From: Cliona cf. orientalis
Lineage: Eukaryota; Porifera; Demospongiae; Clionaida; Clionaidae
Reading direction: 5' to 3'
Assembly: GCA_963930775.1 (NCBI GenBank)
Contig: OZ005700.1
Span: 8,814,609 to 8,878,608, forward strand
DNA: 64,000 nucleotides
Shown: positions 23,181-34,800 of the stretch, piece by piece
Layout: each line of letters begins with the position of its first letter
How positions within the stretch are numbered: the first letter of the stretch is position 1
Program-made: the position numbers and the translations under genes
Notes under the pieces: generated by a model
The model's database searches: none
What the model saw: the letters and a program-made list of their open reading frames with translations, nothing else
What the model was told of the DNA's origin: nothing

Positions 23181-23786
23181 TGGTTTTCACGTTGGAATGT
23201 ATGACCTAATTAAGAGCTATGAATATCATTAAAACTCTACACCGCGGCGCGCGCCAAAGTGTATCTCGGCAACGGAAAGAGCTATGGAGCTGGAACAAAA
23301 ACCAAAATGTAGCTCTTGATCAGATGAAAGCAACTACCATGGTCCTAAACATGTTAGACTATGCCATAGTATACATACCAAGTTTCTTTAAAGACGCTTA
23401 CATGTCCTAGTATAGCAAAAGCATATCTTTGTAACAGTAGTTATGGAATTGGAATAAAGACCAAAATCGTTCATAATCAACAAAAAATATTGTTTCAGAC
23501 GATCAGTGTCCTTACCTGGGGGGCATTACTGTGAATAATTCGTGTATATTTGTAACATTATCCCATGGTTGATATATCAAACATACTTAGTCTTGTATGT
23601 CACAATCAATTAATTTTATATAATATTATAATAATAATATTATTATGTCACCTGTGATGAGGTCGATCATGAGAATGATATTAATAATGATGGATTTATG
23701 AAACTTAATTATGACCCTGACTACAATTATTAACCTATAGTAAAATTATACATTCACTATGATGAGACGACATTGTGCAGCAGGCT
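23181..23786. other. Intergenic with two diverged repeat copies
   Basis: Two related stretches of about 55 bp at 23260-23320 and 23420-23480 share AGCTATGGAGCTGGAA-like and ACCAAAAT elements. No gene seen. The remainder is AT-rich. Confidence 0.35.
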
Positions 23787-26700
23787 CTATACAATAGCAC
23801 TGAGCCTGCTGCTGCTGGTGTTTCTGCTTAGTGATCCCAGCACCGAGAGCTGGTTGTTCACCGAGCTAGTTCTCCTGTGGAGCTTGAGGAAGGAGCCCTG
23901 TGACACACTCCTTGTGAGTCCCAGCGAACTAGACGGATAAGTTCTCAAAGACGGCCTTCTTCTTCGACAGACTACAAGTATGACTATCACACTCAACACG
24001 ACAAGCAGAGGGAGAGCAAATGACGAGTGGATCAGAGAGTGGAATGTCCATGAATTAGTTTTGTTTGAGTCGGCTATCGGTGATTTTAGCTGTTGCAGCT
24101 GCACCTCCCTGAGAGGGAGATAGCGGGTGTGGTAGAGGAGCGCTCCCAGGGGCCATTGGACGCTCTGGCCGTAGATGCTGCCGGTGGACTGGAGGGAGAT
24201 GGTGTCCTCCGGGAAACCTAGACCCTCGTGGAGAACGAGAGACACCCAGGCTGACTTCATACACTGGCTCCTATGGTCGAAAAATAAACATAAGATATCA
24301 CTGAATATTATAATATAACATCAATATTCTGGTTATACTGCACAGGGCTAGGGGGGTACACTCACCTTAGTCGATAAAGATCGGCAAAGGTGTAGAGTTT
24401 CTTGATGAATCGGTCCATCAGCACCTTCCAAGGAGTGCGGCAGAACTCACTAGCGGCCATCTTGAAATTCTTGGCTGTGTAGTCTCCGCTGAGCCTCAAA
24501 ACGTCTCGCATTGTGTACCAAAACTCAGAAGTACCATAGAATTCCATCGATTCATAATTCACCGATACAGTAGGCCTGTAAGATAACTAGTATTCTTCTA
24601 ATTAGCAGTTACCAGCTAAATGTGGAAAGTGATCTCTCTAATTACACATATAGCCTATTGCTGAATTTGAGATGTACATGTACAAAATTACCTGTGGAAG
24701 GCTTGAAGCTTCTTAGTGAGCCGCTGTTGGTAGGAGGTCGAGGGATTCTCTGCCTCTCCTCCTCCCCATTCTACTTCTTCTCCTTCTCGTTCAGAGTCTG
24801 AGGCTCCCAGCAGAATTGGCAGCAGTGCCCTCTTACAGCCACTGAAGTCACCCAGACCACGGACCTTCAGCACGTGGTCGTCAACGGTGACGTTCTCCTC
24901 CATCCCCAGGGGCATACAGGGATCCTTAATGGCAGGGTGGGAGCCAAGGTCACCTCCAATGGAGTGATTATGACCACTGGGCAGAAAGAAAAAAAAGATA
25001 AGTGATTATGAGTGATGGATACACAGGGGGGAGAGGGAGGAGGAGAGAGGGAGAAAGAAAGAGAGAGAGAAAGAAAGAGTGAGAGAGAAAGAGAATCTAC
25101 CTGTCTTCCATGTGCTGTTTGACCAACAGGTGGTAGTATCTTGCTCTTGCCTCGTTAGTGCCATAGCCAAGATAGGTGCTCACGTGAACTCTGTGCTTGT
25201 GCTGGTCGTCATGGATACCACAACCTAGGTTCACTTCCACTACCTCTGTCTGCTCACTGACATCAATCTACACCCACCCACACACACACATACATACACA
25301 TCATTATACTTATACATCAGAATGTCAATGGACTACAAGTTAAGAGATTCTCTCAATAGTACAATGTTTCTTACATTGTGTGGAATTTCAAAGGCCACTT
25401 GGAGCGAAGCCCCGCCCATATCCAGCGAACCAACCGTGGTGATAGTGTACACTGTCCTATTCACGTCAGATCCACCCAGCGGTAGCAGCTGCTGGTGCTG
25501 TTGGTGGCTCCCATCTCCATCCCCAGCCACGGCCCCGGCTGCAGCTGGCTCCGTGTTGCCAGGCAACGAGGTATGATCAAATCGACCCAGAAGATAGTTA
25601 ACAGTGATCCAACTGAACACACCTGTGATTGGAAAACAAACAGACACAATGTATATAGCATACATATCAGCATAATATCGGCACCCTTTGGGGGCAGCTC
25701 ATGGACTCCAGATATTACTGTCTCTAAATAATATTATATTATCGTGATTATCATTGGAGTCATTATGTAGAAATTTGTGTTGAGGTATAGTGGCTGGACT
25801 TGAGTCAAAACATCCATACAAACACAATGACGATTATTCATAGTTCCCTGACCTTCTAGCTTGCCAGAGATGACTTGAATGCCGTCCTTTGGCAGTCGAA
25901 AAGGCCACTCCCTCGTGGCCCTCTCTTGGAGGTGGAGGATGATCCTGTCCTGGGCCTCGCCGGACAACAGCCTCATCCCGGCCGTGCAGAGGATGTAGAG
26001 AGAGGTATCGTAGCGCTTGGAGACAGGAATGTGGCTGCTGGCAAACTCTAACAGCGGCTGCAGTGACTCAGAGGCTCTCTCTGGCTCATCAGCAAATGTT
26101 GAGATTCCTAGAATAATATTGTGTATCGGGTGTCACATAACAAAGAGGGGTTCCCCCACTAAATCAATAGCGCTGAGTTCGAAGATCACAACGATATTCT
26201 CTAAAAATCTTCTATACTAGCGATTTAATTAGTGAACTATTAGCCAAAGGTCAAGCCTGTCCTACCTCCTCTGGTTCACATAATATCATTGATCTTCTTT
26301 TCCTCCCTCCCCCCCCCCCCCCCCCCCCTCTCTCTCTCCCTCCCATACTCACCTGGCTCCACTTTGCTGGTCAGGGGGTCATCCAGCTCATCTGTCAGAG
26401 GCTTGATTTTGAGTAGCTTCGTTGGGTCTCCATCATGAGTGGGCCACTGGAACAGATAGACCTTACTGCTACTGCTCCCCGCATCAATCACTATCCCATA
26501 GTTGATGCTGGCCATAGGTGTCTCCACTGTTCAAGCACAAAATTAATAAAAGAATATTAACTATGTCGTAGAACCTATCTAATTAATAGGGGTATGGGGA
26601 CAAATTTGTGTACGTATGATGGGGTCACCATTGAATGACATTCAGAAAATAGTACATCCCCACCGAGCCATCTGTGTGTTAATTATGAGCCTCAAATCTC

Positions 26701-27004
26701 TGTTTCAAGTAAATTTTTTAATCTTGGAGAAAGGTTAAAATTTCCCAATAGTATTTTCACCTGATCTGCTATCAGTGGGGTGCCAGCGGACGTTATAGAA
26801 AGCCGAGTACCTCGTCCACATGGCAACCACGGCCAACAGTAGGAGCATGGAGAGAGCCAGGGTCAGCAATAGCCGTGGGTGGAGAAGGAGGTTGGCGAGC
26901 TGCATGCTGCCTGTAGTTGGCCAAGAACAAGTGAACAGCTTCGGTAGAGAACCATTTCCGTTCTTCGGGGAGGGGAACACACTCCTGTAGTGGTAAGGGG
27001 ACAT
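23787..27004 (-). CDS. Ecto/Golgi-type NTPDase (GDA1/CD39 family, ENTPD4/7-like)
   Basis: Eight in-phase exons, 26761-27004, 26353-26526, 25853-26107, 25375-25622, 25101-25267, 24692-24976, 24366-24575 and 23787-24270, give 688 residues. Apyrase conserved regions are visible in order: IDAGSSSSK (ACR1, phosphate binding), CTAGMR (ACR2), GVFSWITVNYLLG (ACR3, with Glu replaced in the usual EGxYGW-like slot) and LDMGGASLQ (ACR4). There are two membrane spans, LLLTLALSMLLLLAVVAMW near residue 50 and one near residue 600 (LPLLVVLSVIVILVV), followed by a basic Ser-rich cytoplasmic tail. This two-TM topology and divergent ACR3 fit the ENTPD4/7 branch. Such enzymes hydrolyse nucleoside tri- and diphosphates in the lumen or outside the cell. 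A low-complexity Gln/His/Gly insert lies after ACR3. Confidence 0.88.
26309..26328. repeat. Poly-C run in an NTPDase intron
   Basis: Twenty consecutive C on the plus strand, flanked by CT repeats, within the intron between exons 2 and 3. Confidence 0.9.
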
Positions 27005-27209
27005 GGAAGAACGAGATTTACTTCAATTTTTGGCTTTTCTCACCGATTCATTGGATCCCATAGACGACCGTCTTTTGTTGACCTTAGTTCGATATTCGGG
27101 GAAATCCAAGAATGCGATCGCGATGCGATTAATCTTTACGCATGCGCAGTAAATTCACACACACGTGGCAGAACTCCTTCGATCGAAGGTCTCTCTTCAG
27201 ATTGTTATA
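27005..27209. promoter_or_regulatory. Bidirectional promoter, NTPDase / Tudor-MIF4G genes
   Basis: Only 205 bp separate the divergent start codons. The segment has several CpGs and an NRF1-like core GCATGCGCA at about 27140-27148. Confidence 0.45.
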
Positions 27210-30200
27210 ATGGCGATGAGAAAGATTGGCCGCGGTAAAGGAGCTCTGCGCTGCGTTAGCTCGCCGCCCGTGCCCGGATCGATCGCTAGCGCAGCTGCCG
27301 TCCGCCCGACCTCGCCGCGTGCTGCCATCCGTTGTGATCAACTGAATCAAGATGAACTACTGGAGATCCGAGTAACCGGGATTGTCGATCTTACATCATT
27401 CTGGGTGCAAATGGGCACTGGTAAGCATCGTAATTTTGATCTAGGAGGTTGCTAGAATAACAATATTATTCATTTATATAATAATATTTCGATACAAGGG
27501 GATAGTGATTTTAATAGACAGCTTAGTACATTGTAGTATGAACCGAATTTTCACATAATTTGCAAGCATGAGGGGTGTAGGGTTTGGGCTAGTGTAAAAA
27601 CTTTTGCTCAATTGTAAACAAAATAAGCGAAATTGACACATCGTGGTGCTAATTGACGTAACATTCTGCTTCTGCAGCCTCGCAGCTTGAAGAATTTGAC
27701 CTGAACTCCCTCCAGCTGTCAAGCTGGTGCAGCGAGAGAGGAGGGGGAAGGATGAGCTTGCCGCTGGTCAAAGATGTCATCGCTGTGCGGGATAAGAAGT
27801 CTGGGCTGCAACCATCTGCGGAGAATGCTACCAGCTCAAGCTGGTCCAGGGCTGAAGTGATAAAACAACTATCAGATAGGTATGTGCAGATGGACTATTC
27901 TTTTGTGCAGATATGTAATTAACTTTTGGAGACAAAAGGGCAAACTTTGACTCTGATTTTTTCACACAGTTGGGGGGGGGGGGGGGGGGGGGGGCAGTTG
28001 TGAATGGTTGCACATGTGCATTGTGGTTACTGTGAGGAAGTGCAGTAGAGAATAACTACAATTAAATTTTTGTCAGCATGGTGAAATAGTCTTGCAGCTT
28101 GTGTTTTGTTGCTTACAGCCAGGTGGAGGTATTGTATGTGGACACTGGAAGCAGCGCTCGAGTGAGTCTCAGTGAAATTTGCAGAGAAATGCCTCCAAAG
28201 GAGATGCTGCTGAGGCTACACAGACAAGCCGTTCACTGCTTCCTGCATGGAGTTCAAACGGTACACTTCCCCTCTCTCTTTCAAACTGTTTCTTTGTCAT
28301 GCAAGTCGTGAAATCAATTTAATTTGCAGATTGAAGGGCAGAAGAGCTTTCCAGAGCGTGTTACTGAGAGATTTCGTGAGCTTGTTCAGCTGCCTTGTGG
28401 GAGTGTCAAGGGCATCAAAAATTTCGTAATTGGTGCAAAAAACGCTGCTCTTACTCTTTATATCCAGTGAGTTGTCGTGTGTAAAATTCTGAATTCTGTG
28501 AGCTTTGTCTGTCCTGTCCAGGTATGAAGGCAGCTGGTTCTCTGTTGCTGAGATTCTGAAAAGAGAAGGCCTTGTGCAGGTGCTTAATTGTTATGCAAAT
28601 ACTTTTTGTTAGAAACAATTATTATTGATTATTAATCATCAATTCTGCAGTATGATCCAGCTTGTGCAATAAGCATTAGTGACCCTGGAGCCACACCTTC
28701 TGAGGGCAACAGGAGTAGTGATGCCACGCCCACCCCAACTAATACTCGATCCTTTCCAATAGGTATGCTCACATTATAAAAACAGTCTAGCTTAGTACAC
28801 TGCCACCAGACCCTCCCGATAATATTAGTATGCATAATAATATTACTTTCAGTTTCTGATGATGGATCCACCCCTGTTCCATTAAACTCGAGCCCTTTGC
28901 ACTTCCTCCCTGAAACCCCGCCTCTTCCCACGACAAGCCCCACCCCCCAGTCTCCTCGGACAGATGAAGACCAATCAGACACCCCTCCCTCTCTTAACGA
29001 TGGCAGCTCTGTTGATACGGACAGCAGTACCTTGGGAGGAGGGAAGACTGACAGAGAGGAGCTGGGAGAACAGCAGTCCACCATTACAGCAGCTGCTTCT
29101 GGTAGCGGCTTCCCTCTACTGACCATCTCACTGCCAAAACTCACCATGAGCTCCGTAGCAGCCGTTACGCGAAGCCAGCTGAAGCTACCTATGACACGCA
29201 GCTCAATCAGAAAACAAACCTCGACTGTAGACAGTAGTAGTCCAGCCACTCAAGAAACTGCCACTCCTCATGAGGGAGAAGCTTCTTCTAAGCTTCCAAC
29301 CTCACCTTTGTCAATGGAGCCATTATCCGAGCCTCTTGTTGGTAATGATAGTAAAGTGAATGATAAATTAGCTGATGCTACTTCTCAGCCGTCCACAGCT
29401 GGTGTAGTGGAAGAACAGCTGCCACAGCTGCAAACTTGGCAAAAGCCTTCGGTGGAGTCCAGCACCTGCACTGAAGAAGAGGAGGATAATGAAGATGATG
29501 TAATTGAAGTGGAGTCAGAGGTGGATATTATCACAGTGGGAGGAGGGGAGGGAGAGGGGGAGAAAGAAACGAGTGTTTCAGCTGACACCCTTAGCAGTGA
29601 TGATGAATGGGACGAGTCGCTTCTACCTCCAAGGTAAAAATGCCTATTAAAAAAAGGGGTATAATATTATAGTATTACTCTTCTTCATGAACATTCACTC
29701 ATATTTTTTGTACTTGGATTGGAGCAGATCAGGTAGTTCGGATAGCTCCCCCAGTAAGAATGATGTCGCTGAAGCTGCCGAGTACTTCAGGAAGGTGGAC
29801 ATGAGGGCAAACAGAAAGCTGTGGGCTCAAAACAACTGTGAGACTATTCTACTATTAAGCAATGAAATTTGTTTACTATTATTATTATATTATGCTTAAT
29901 TCAGCTCAAAAGCATGGAGCTCATCGGAAGAACACTAGACCTTTCCATGACTACAACAGCAGCAACAACATGGGTTATAATTACCAGGATCACAACAAGA
30001 AGTCCTCACCTACTCACAGCTACCATGAGAGTCTGCGCAGGTGGGGCAGCTACAGCTCTCCTTCCGTGGAGGGACAGGACGTGACTAATCACCAGGGACA
30101 TCCTCCGACGTGGTATCCTGGTGTGGGGCGTGGCCGGAGGGCAAGGGGATCCGGAGGCGGCGGAGCCGGAGGGCAAAATCGATCTATGGGCCGAGGAAGA

Positions 30201-31766
30201 CGTGGTGGGCAATATAGGAATGTGAACACGGGAATGGGCCAGGGGTGGCCAGAGGAGTATCCAAGACCACACCCACCACCTGCTTATGTCGATGGAATTC
30301 AACAGAGCCAGTTGGTACGGAGACCAGGCATGGCAGGAGCAGGAAGGGGTGGAGTCAGGGGTGTGGCAAACGATTTTGATGGCTACCAATCCGCATCCTC
30401 TGGCCCTCCGCAGCAGACATACCCCTCTTCTTACAGCGGAGGCATCCAACAGAGCCAGCTTGTGAGGCAGCCTAGTGCAAATAAACAAAATTTTCAAAGA
30501 AGCAGCTCCAGCCCTAGTGACCTGTCGACATCACCCCAGCAGGGGGACGGACACCTGCAGAGAGATGACGGATTCAGTGGTGGATTTGTGGGTGGAGCTG
30601 GAGGGTGTGCCCATGGCCAAACTCCGCCCTCTCAGCCGAGTGCTGGTGGCAGCCTGGGTGGAGTTGGTAGTGGTGTGTACCGGGGACTGACTGAGGAGCA
30701 GATCAAGAATGAAGTTGGATGGCACACATCCGTCATCGAGAGAGCTGTAAAAAAGGTATACATGTGGTGGACCGGTGCATGTATATATTTTCTTTGCTAG
30801 CAATGATGATATTTTTTCCCGGTAGATTATGTCGTCCCTCGCAAGCGCCAACTTGGACCAATTTGCCTCAAAGATACTGGAGCTGCTGGGAGGTAAGTGC
30901 TTATGTGACCAGAAGTTCAAAAGTGCATGCGAGTTACTAGCACTAGCACAAAAGATTTCCCCTTGACTGTGGCAAATGATGTGAGAATTCGTTCGCCGAA
31001 CTGAAACTAAGGATGATTCTATCCGCATTCTGATGCCCCTAATATTAAAATTTTTAGCCTTGAATTATTTATTAGTGTTAGTAGCCATACATGATCTAGT
31101 GATGCTGCTCCTTTGACAGATGCTAACTCTCTGAAGCTATTGACTTTCAAAATCCTATTCCACTTGGAAGGTTGTGTACATACGCACACTCACCTCACTC
31201 TACACTCACTCATACACACGTCAACTGCTGCAGATTCAAAGGCCCAGAAACTGCTAAGCTTGTCATCTCCGCGGACCCCCCTCGAGGTCATCATGCTATC
31301 TGTCGTCAAGGGGGCACTGGAGGGGGAGTGGTCTGACGACAGCTATGATGTCATCCTTACAGCGATGGAGAAACTCATTGATGGTATGTGTGTAAATTAG
31401 AAACGTGTGACAGTTTCTGGCAGTTTTGCAACAGAGTGAGAGAGAGAGAGATTTGATTTGTTTATCCTAACTTGGTTCTTGTTTACGTTGATTTCTTTCG
31501 CTTCCAGCTGCTCCCCACCAGGCCTGCACCTTTCTTCAGTCCTCCCTCACTGAAGTAGCCAGAGAGGTGAGTGGGCAGCTCAATGTTTACAAACAACTGT
31601 TGTGTGTCTGTATACATCTAAGGACTCCAGTAATCTTTTTAGCCTACAAGGAGCCTATAATATACGTGCTCTAACTTTGAACCTATCATTATAATGAGGT
31701 CATCATAGGGGCATGTGCAGTATGCTTTCATGTGTGTAACGTGACTATGAGTGCATATTACGTTTA

Positions 31767-31812
<46 letters not shown>

Positions 31813-34800
31813 GTGTCGAGTTCTGGTGGTCGTAGTAAGATGTCTCAAAGGTTCTGCTCCTTCCTGGGGAGGCTTTTCATCTCAGCCAGCTACTTCAATA
31901 AAGAAGAGTAAGTTTACTAACTCCAGTACTGTCCATATTTTTACTATGGTGTACTGCACATGTTTGTGACTAAAAATTACTGTTGCCTTAGTTACAGCGC
32001 TGCAGTTGGTCAGGCTGTGAAGGAGTGTCTGGACATGTGGTGTTCTGTCGATGCTGAGGTAAGTCTATAGCTTTTGTGCGCCATATTCGCTGAACGATTG
32101 TTTTTTTTTATGTTGTTTCTCTTCAGATTCCAGACTTCCAGAAGGTGGCATATGCCCAGTGCTTCTCGTTTCTCTGTGATGAGATTGGGCCGACCATTGA
32201 CGACAGCAGCAAGTAAGTTGACGTTTTGACCAGATCTAGAGAAGCTGTACATGTATGTTGATACATGTATATAAGCGGCTTACAATATGTAATGTAATTC
32301 GTAAGCTGGTGTAAGTGGATTAAAAACGTAAGGGGGGACCCTTACATATAATTGAAAGATTACGTGTAGATTTTGCTAGACATTGTCCAGGAGAGAGGTA
32401 TTTTTAAAATTTTGTTGGACATTGTCTGGCAGAAAATTTTGTTGGACATTGTCCGGCAGAGAATATTTTGCTAGACATTGTCCGGCAGAAATATTTTAAG
32501 TTTGCTGGACATTGTCCGGCAGAAAATATTTAATATTTTGCTGGATAATATCCAGCAGAAAATTTTGCTGGACATTGTCCGGCAGAGAATATTTTGCTAG
32601 ACATTATCCGGCAGAAAAGGTTTTTTAATATTTTGCTGGAGAATATCTGGCAGAAAATTTTGCTGGACATTGTCCAGCAGAGAATATTTTGCTAGACATT
32701 GTCCGGCAGAAATTTAATATTTTGCTGGATATTATCCGGCAGAAAAATTTGCTGGACATTGTCCAGCAGAGAATATTTTGCTAGACATTATCCAGCAGAA
32801 AATATTTTTTAATATTTTGCTCCGGCAGAAAATTTTGCTGGACATTGTCCGGCAGAGAATATTTGCTAGTGGGAGCGAGTATTTTATTTAGCTGCTTACA
32901 ACGTAATGTAATTGGTTAGCTGGTGTAATCAGCTTGCAATGTAAGATCTCAATTCTCTAGGGACAACTTGGATGCTTACTTTGACAAGCATGTGAGAGAG
33001 AACATTCTGAATGAGAAACTATCCAGGTGAGTTTGAGTGTAGGTGGCATATCATATTATTGGAGGGAAGGATATCTATTTAGTGCACATCCCAAACATAC
33101 ACACACTATAGGCAGGTGAGGGAGATATTTCTCAATCTCCTAATAAGACGTCTCAACAGCTGGGATGGCAGAAAGAAGGTGGAGCCTCCCAGCACCACCA
33201 CCACCACCGCTGAAGCTCCACCCAGAGAGGAGGAAGCCACACCCACCCCAACATCGCTAACTCCCGTCCCACCACCCCCTCCAGCTGTCACCGATTACCC
33301 AGTTGGAGCACAGAACAGTACCGATCCCAGTAGCAGTGTTGTCCACCCTATCCCTGTCAGTGCCATCTCAGTAGCTCATCCTCACCCAGCGTCAGGGAAT
33401 GTCTACCAGAGCAGTATTAGTACCGGGCCCGGGCCTGGGGGTCATGAGCTTGCAATGGAGTATGGTTCAGTGAGGGCAATGTTGTCCCCCCAGCCTCAAA
33501 ATTCGTCCGTGTTCATGCCAACGACGGCTTTTGCCCCCCAACACCACCACAGTCATCACTCTCAAGTTCATAGGGCTCTCTCACTGCCTGGTTCCCTACA
33601 GCAGCAGCAGCGAGGTACACAACTCAGATTTATCATTACCGTAGTTAATCGAATACAATGTATGATCCAATCTAACGTAAGAAAGTAGCATTTTATGAAT
33701 TCTCATAACGTATATATATAATATATGGAGCGATTGACAACTTTTATGCACGTTTTTCAAAATTGAAATAATTTTTTTTCCATACGTAGTATTAGATTAA
33801 GTACGGTATGTTTTGTTGAGCTGCTGATTCATTTCCCTGCAGCGCAAACTCCTTCCCCGAGTGTGCGGTCCAGCTCTCTCTCTGATGTCCCAGCTGATGG
33901 TGAGTACAAATTGCAGTCTAATCCATAGATGATGTTGTTCAGTGAGACTAGTACATATATACTACTATAGCTGATGATGGTTGGTGGAAGTGGGGATGAA
34001 ATCCTGGCATCCATCCTTATGTTAATTTCATAAGCAGAATCGAATTAGTAAAATCTTGATAATTAGAAGCCACCAGAAAAAATTATTAACAGCAGGCTCA
34101 CAATATACTTGAGAATTTCTCACGCTGCCCACACTGGATATTATGTTGTATGCCACTTTCCATCTACTTTACCTCCCTCCCTCCCTTCTCCCACACCCCC
34201 TCCATGGCCCCCTTGCCAAAATCTGGCTTTATTTGTCCCGTGGTTGTTTGTCCTGCAGATCCTTACGCCCAGATCACTGACATGCTGCACTCTCTCTCCC
34301 TCGTGGACCTGCTGCCAAGGTTCGAGGAGTACATGATCAAGGACTATGTACTGGACTGCGAAAATGAGAATATTAAGAGTTGTTTGCAGGTATATAATAC
34401 GTAGAAGGGAGTGTTTCAGAAATTTGTGTACTTTCCCACTGTGTGCTTTGTCTCTCTCTGCCTCTCTTTCTCTCCTCTTGACTGTGGCAAATGATGTAAG
34501 AATTCGTTCGCCGAACTGAATCCAAGGATGATTCTATCATTCTGATGCCCCTCTATTAATAAAAAAATCGCTTACACATAAGATACATACATTGAGCTCT
34601 ATACCCACTTGCCATATTATGCAGGAGGCCTCTATCCCTCTGGGTGCTGTGGTTGGGATTCTAGACTACATCGAGAAGAGAAGAAAGTCCAAGAAGACGG
34701 TGAGCGGCCAGCAGCGCTCCTCAACCAGCGGAGGTCACCACCACCAAATCGTACCACACCCAACCATCTACTCTCCATCGGAGCTGATCTCTCGGAGCTC

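Noticed and set aside
25020..25098. Possible functional element in a GA-rich tract
   Set aside because: A plain purine microsatellite in an NTPDase intron; nothing beyond composition supports a function.
27165..27209. Upstream start of the Tudor-MIF4G protein at 27165
   Set aside because: The codon there is GTG, not ATG; the first ATG in frame is 27210.
32440..32600. p53-type response elements in the GGACATTGTCC array
   Set aside because: The spacing between half-sites has an extra base, and the repeated unit is better described as a palindromic minisatellite.
32345..32875. CRISPR-like regular repeats
   Set aside because: Units are about 30 bp with AT-rich variants of each other between them, not unique spacers, and the array is intronic in an animal gene.
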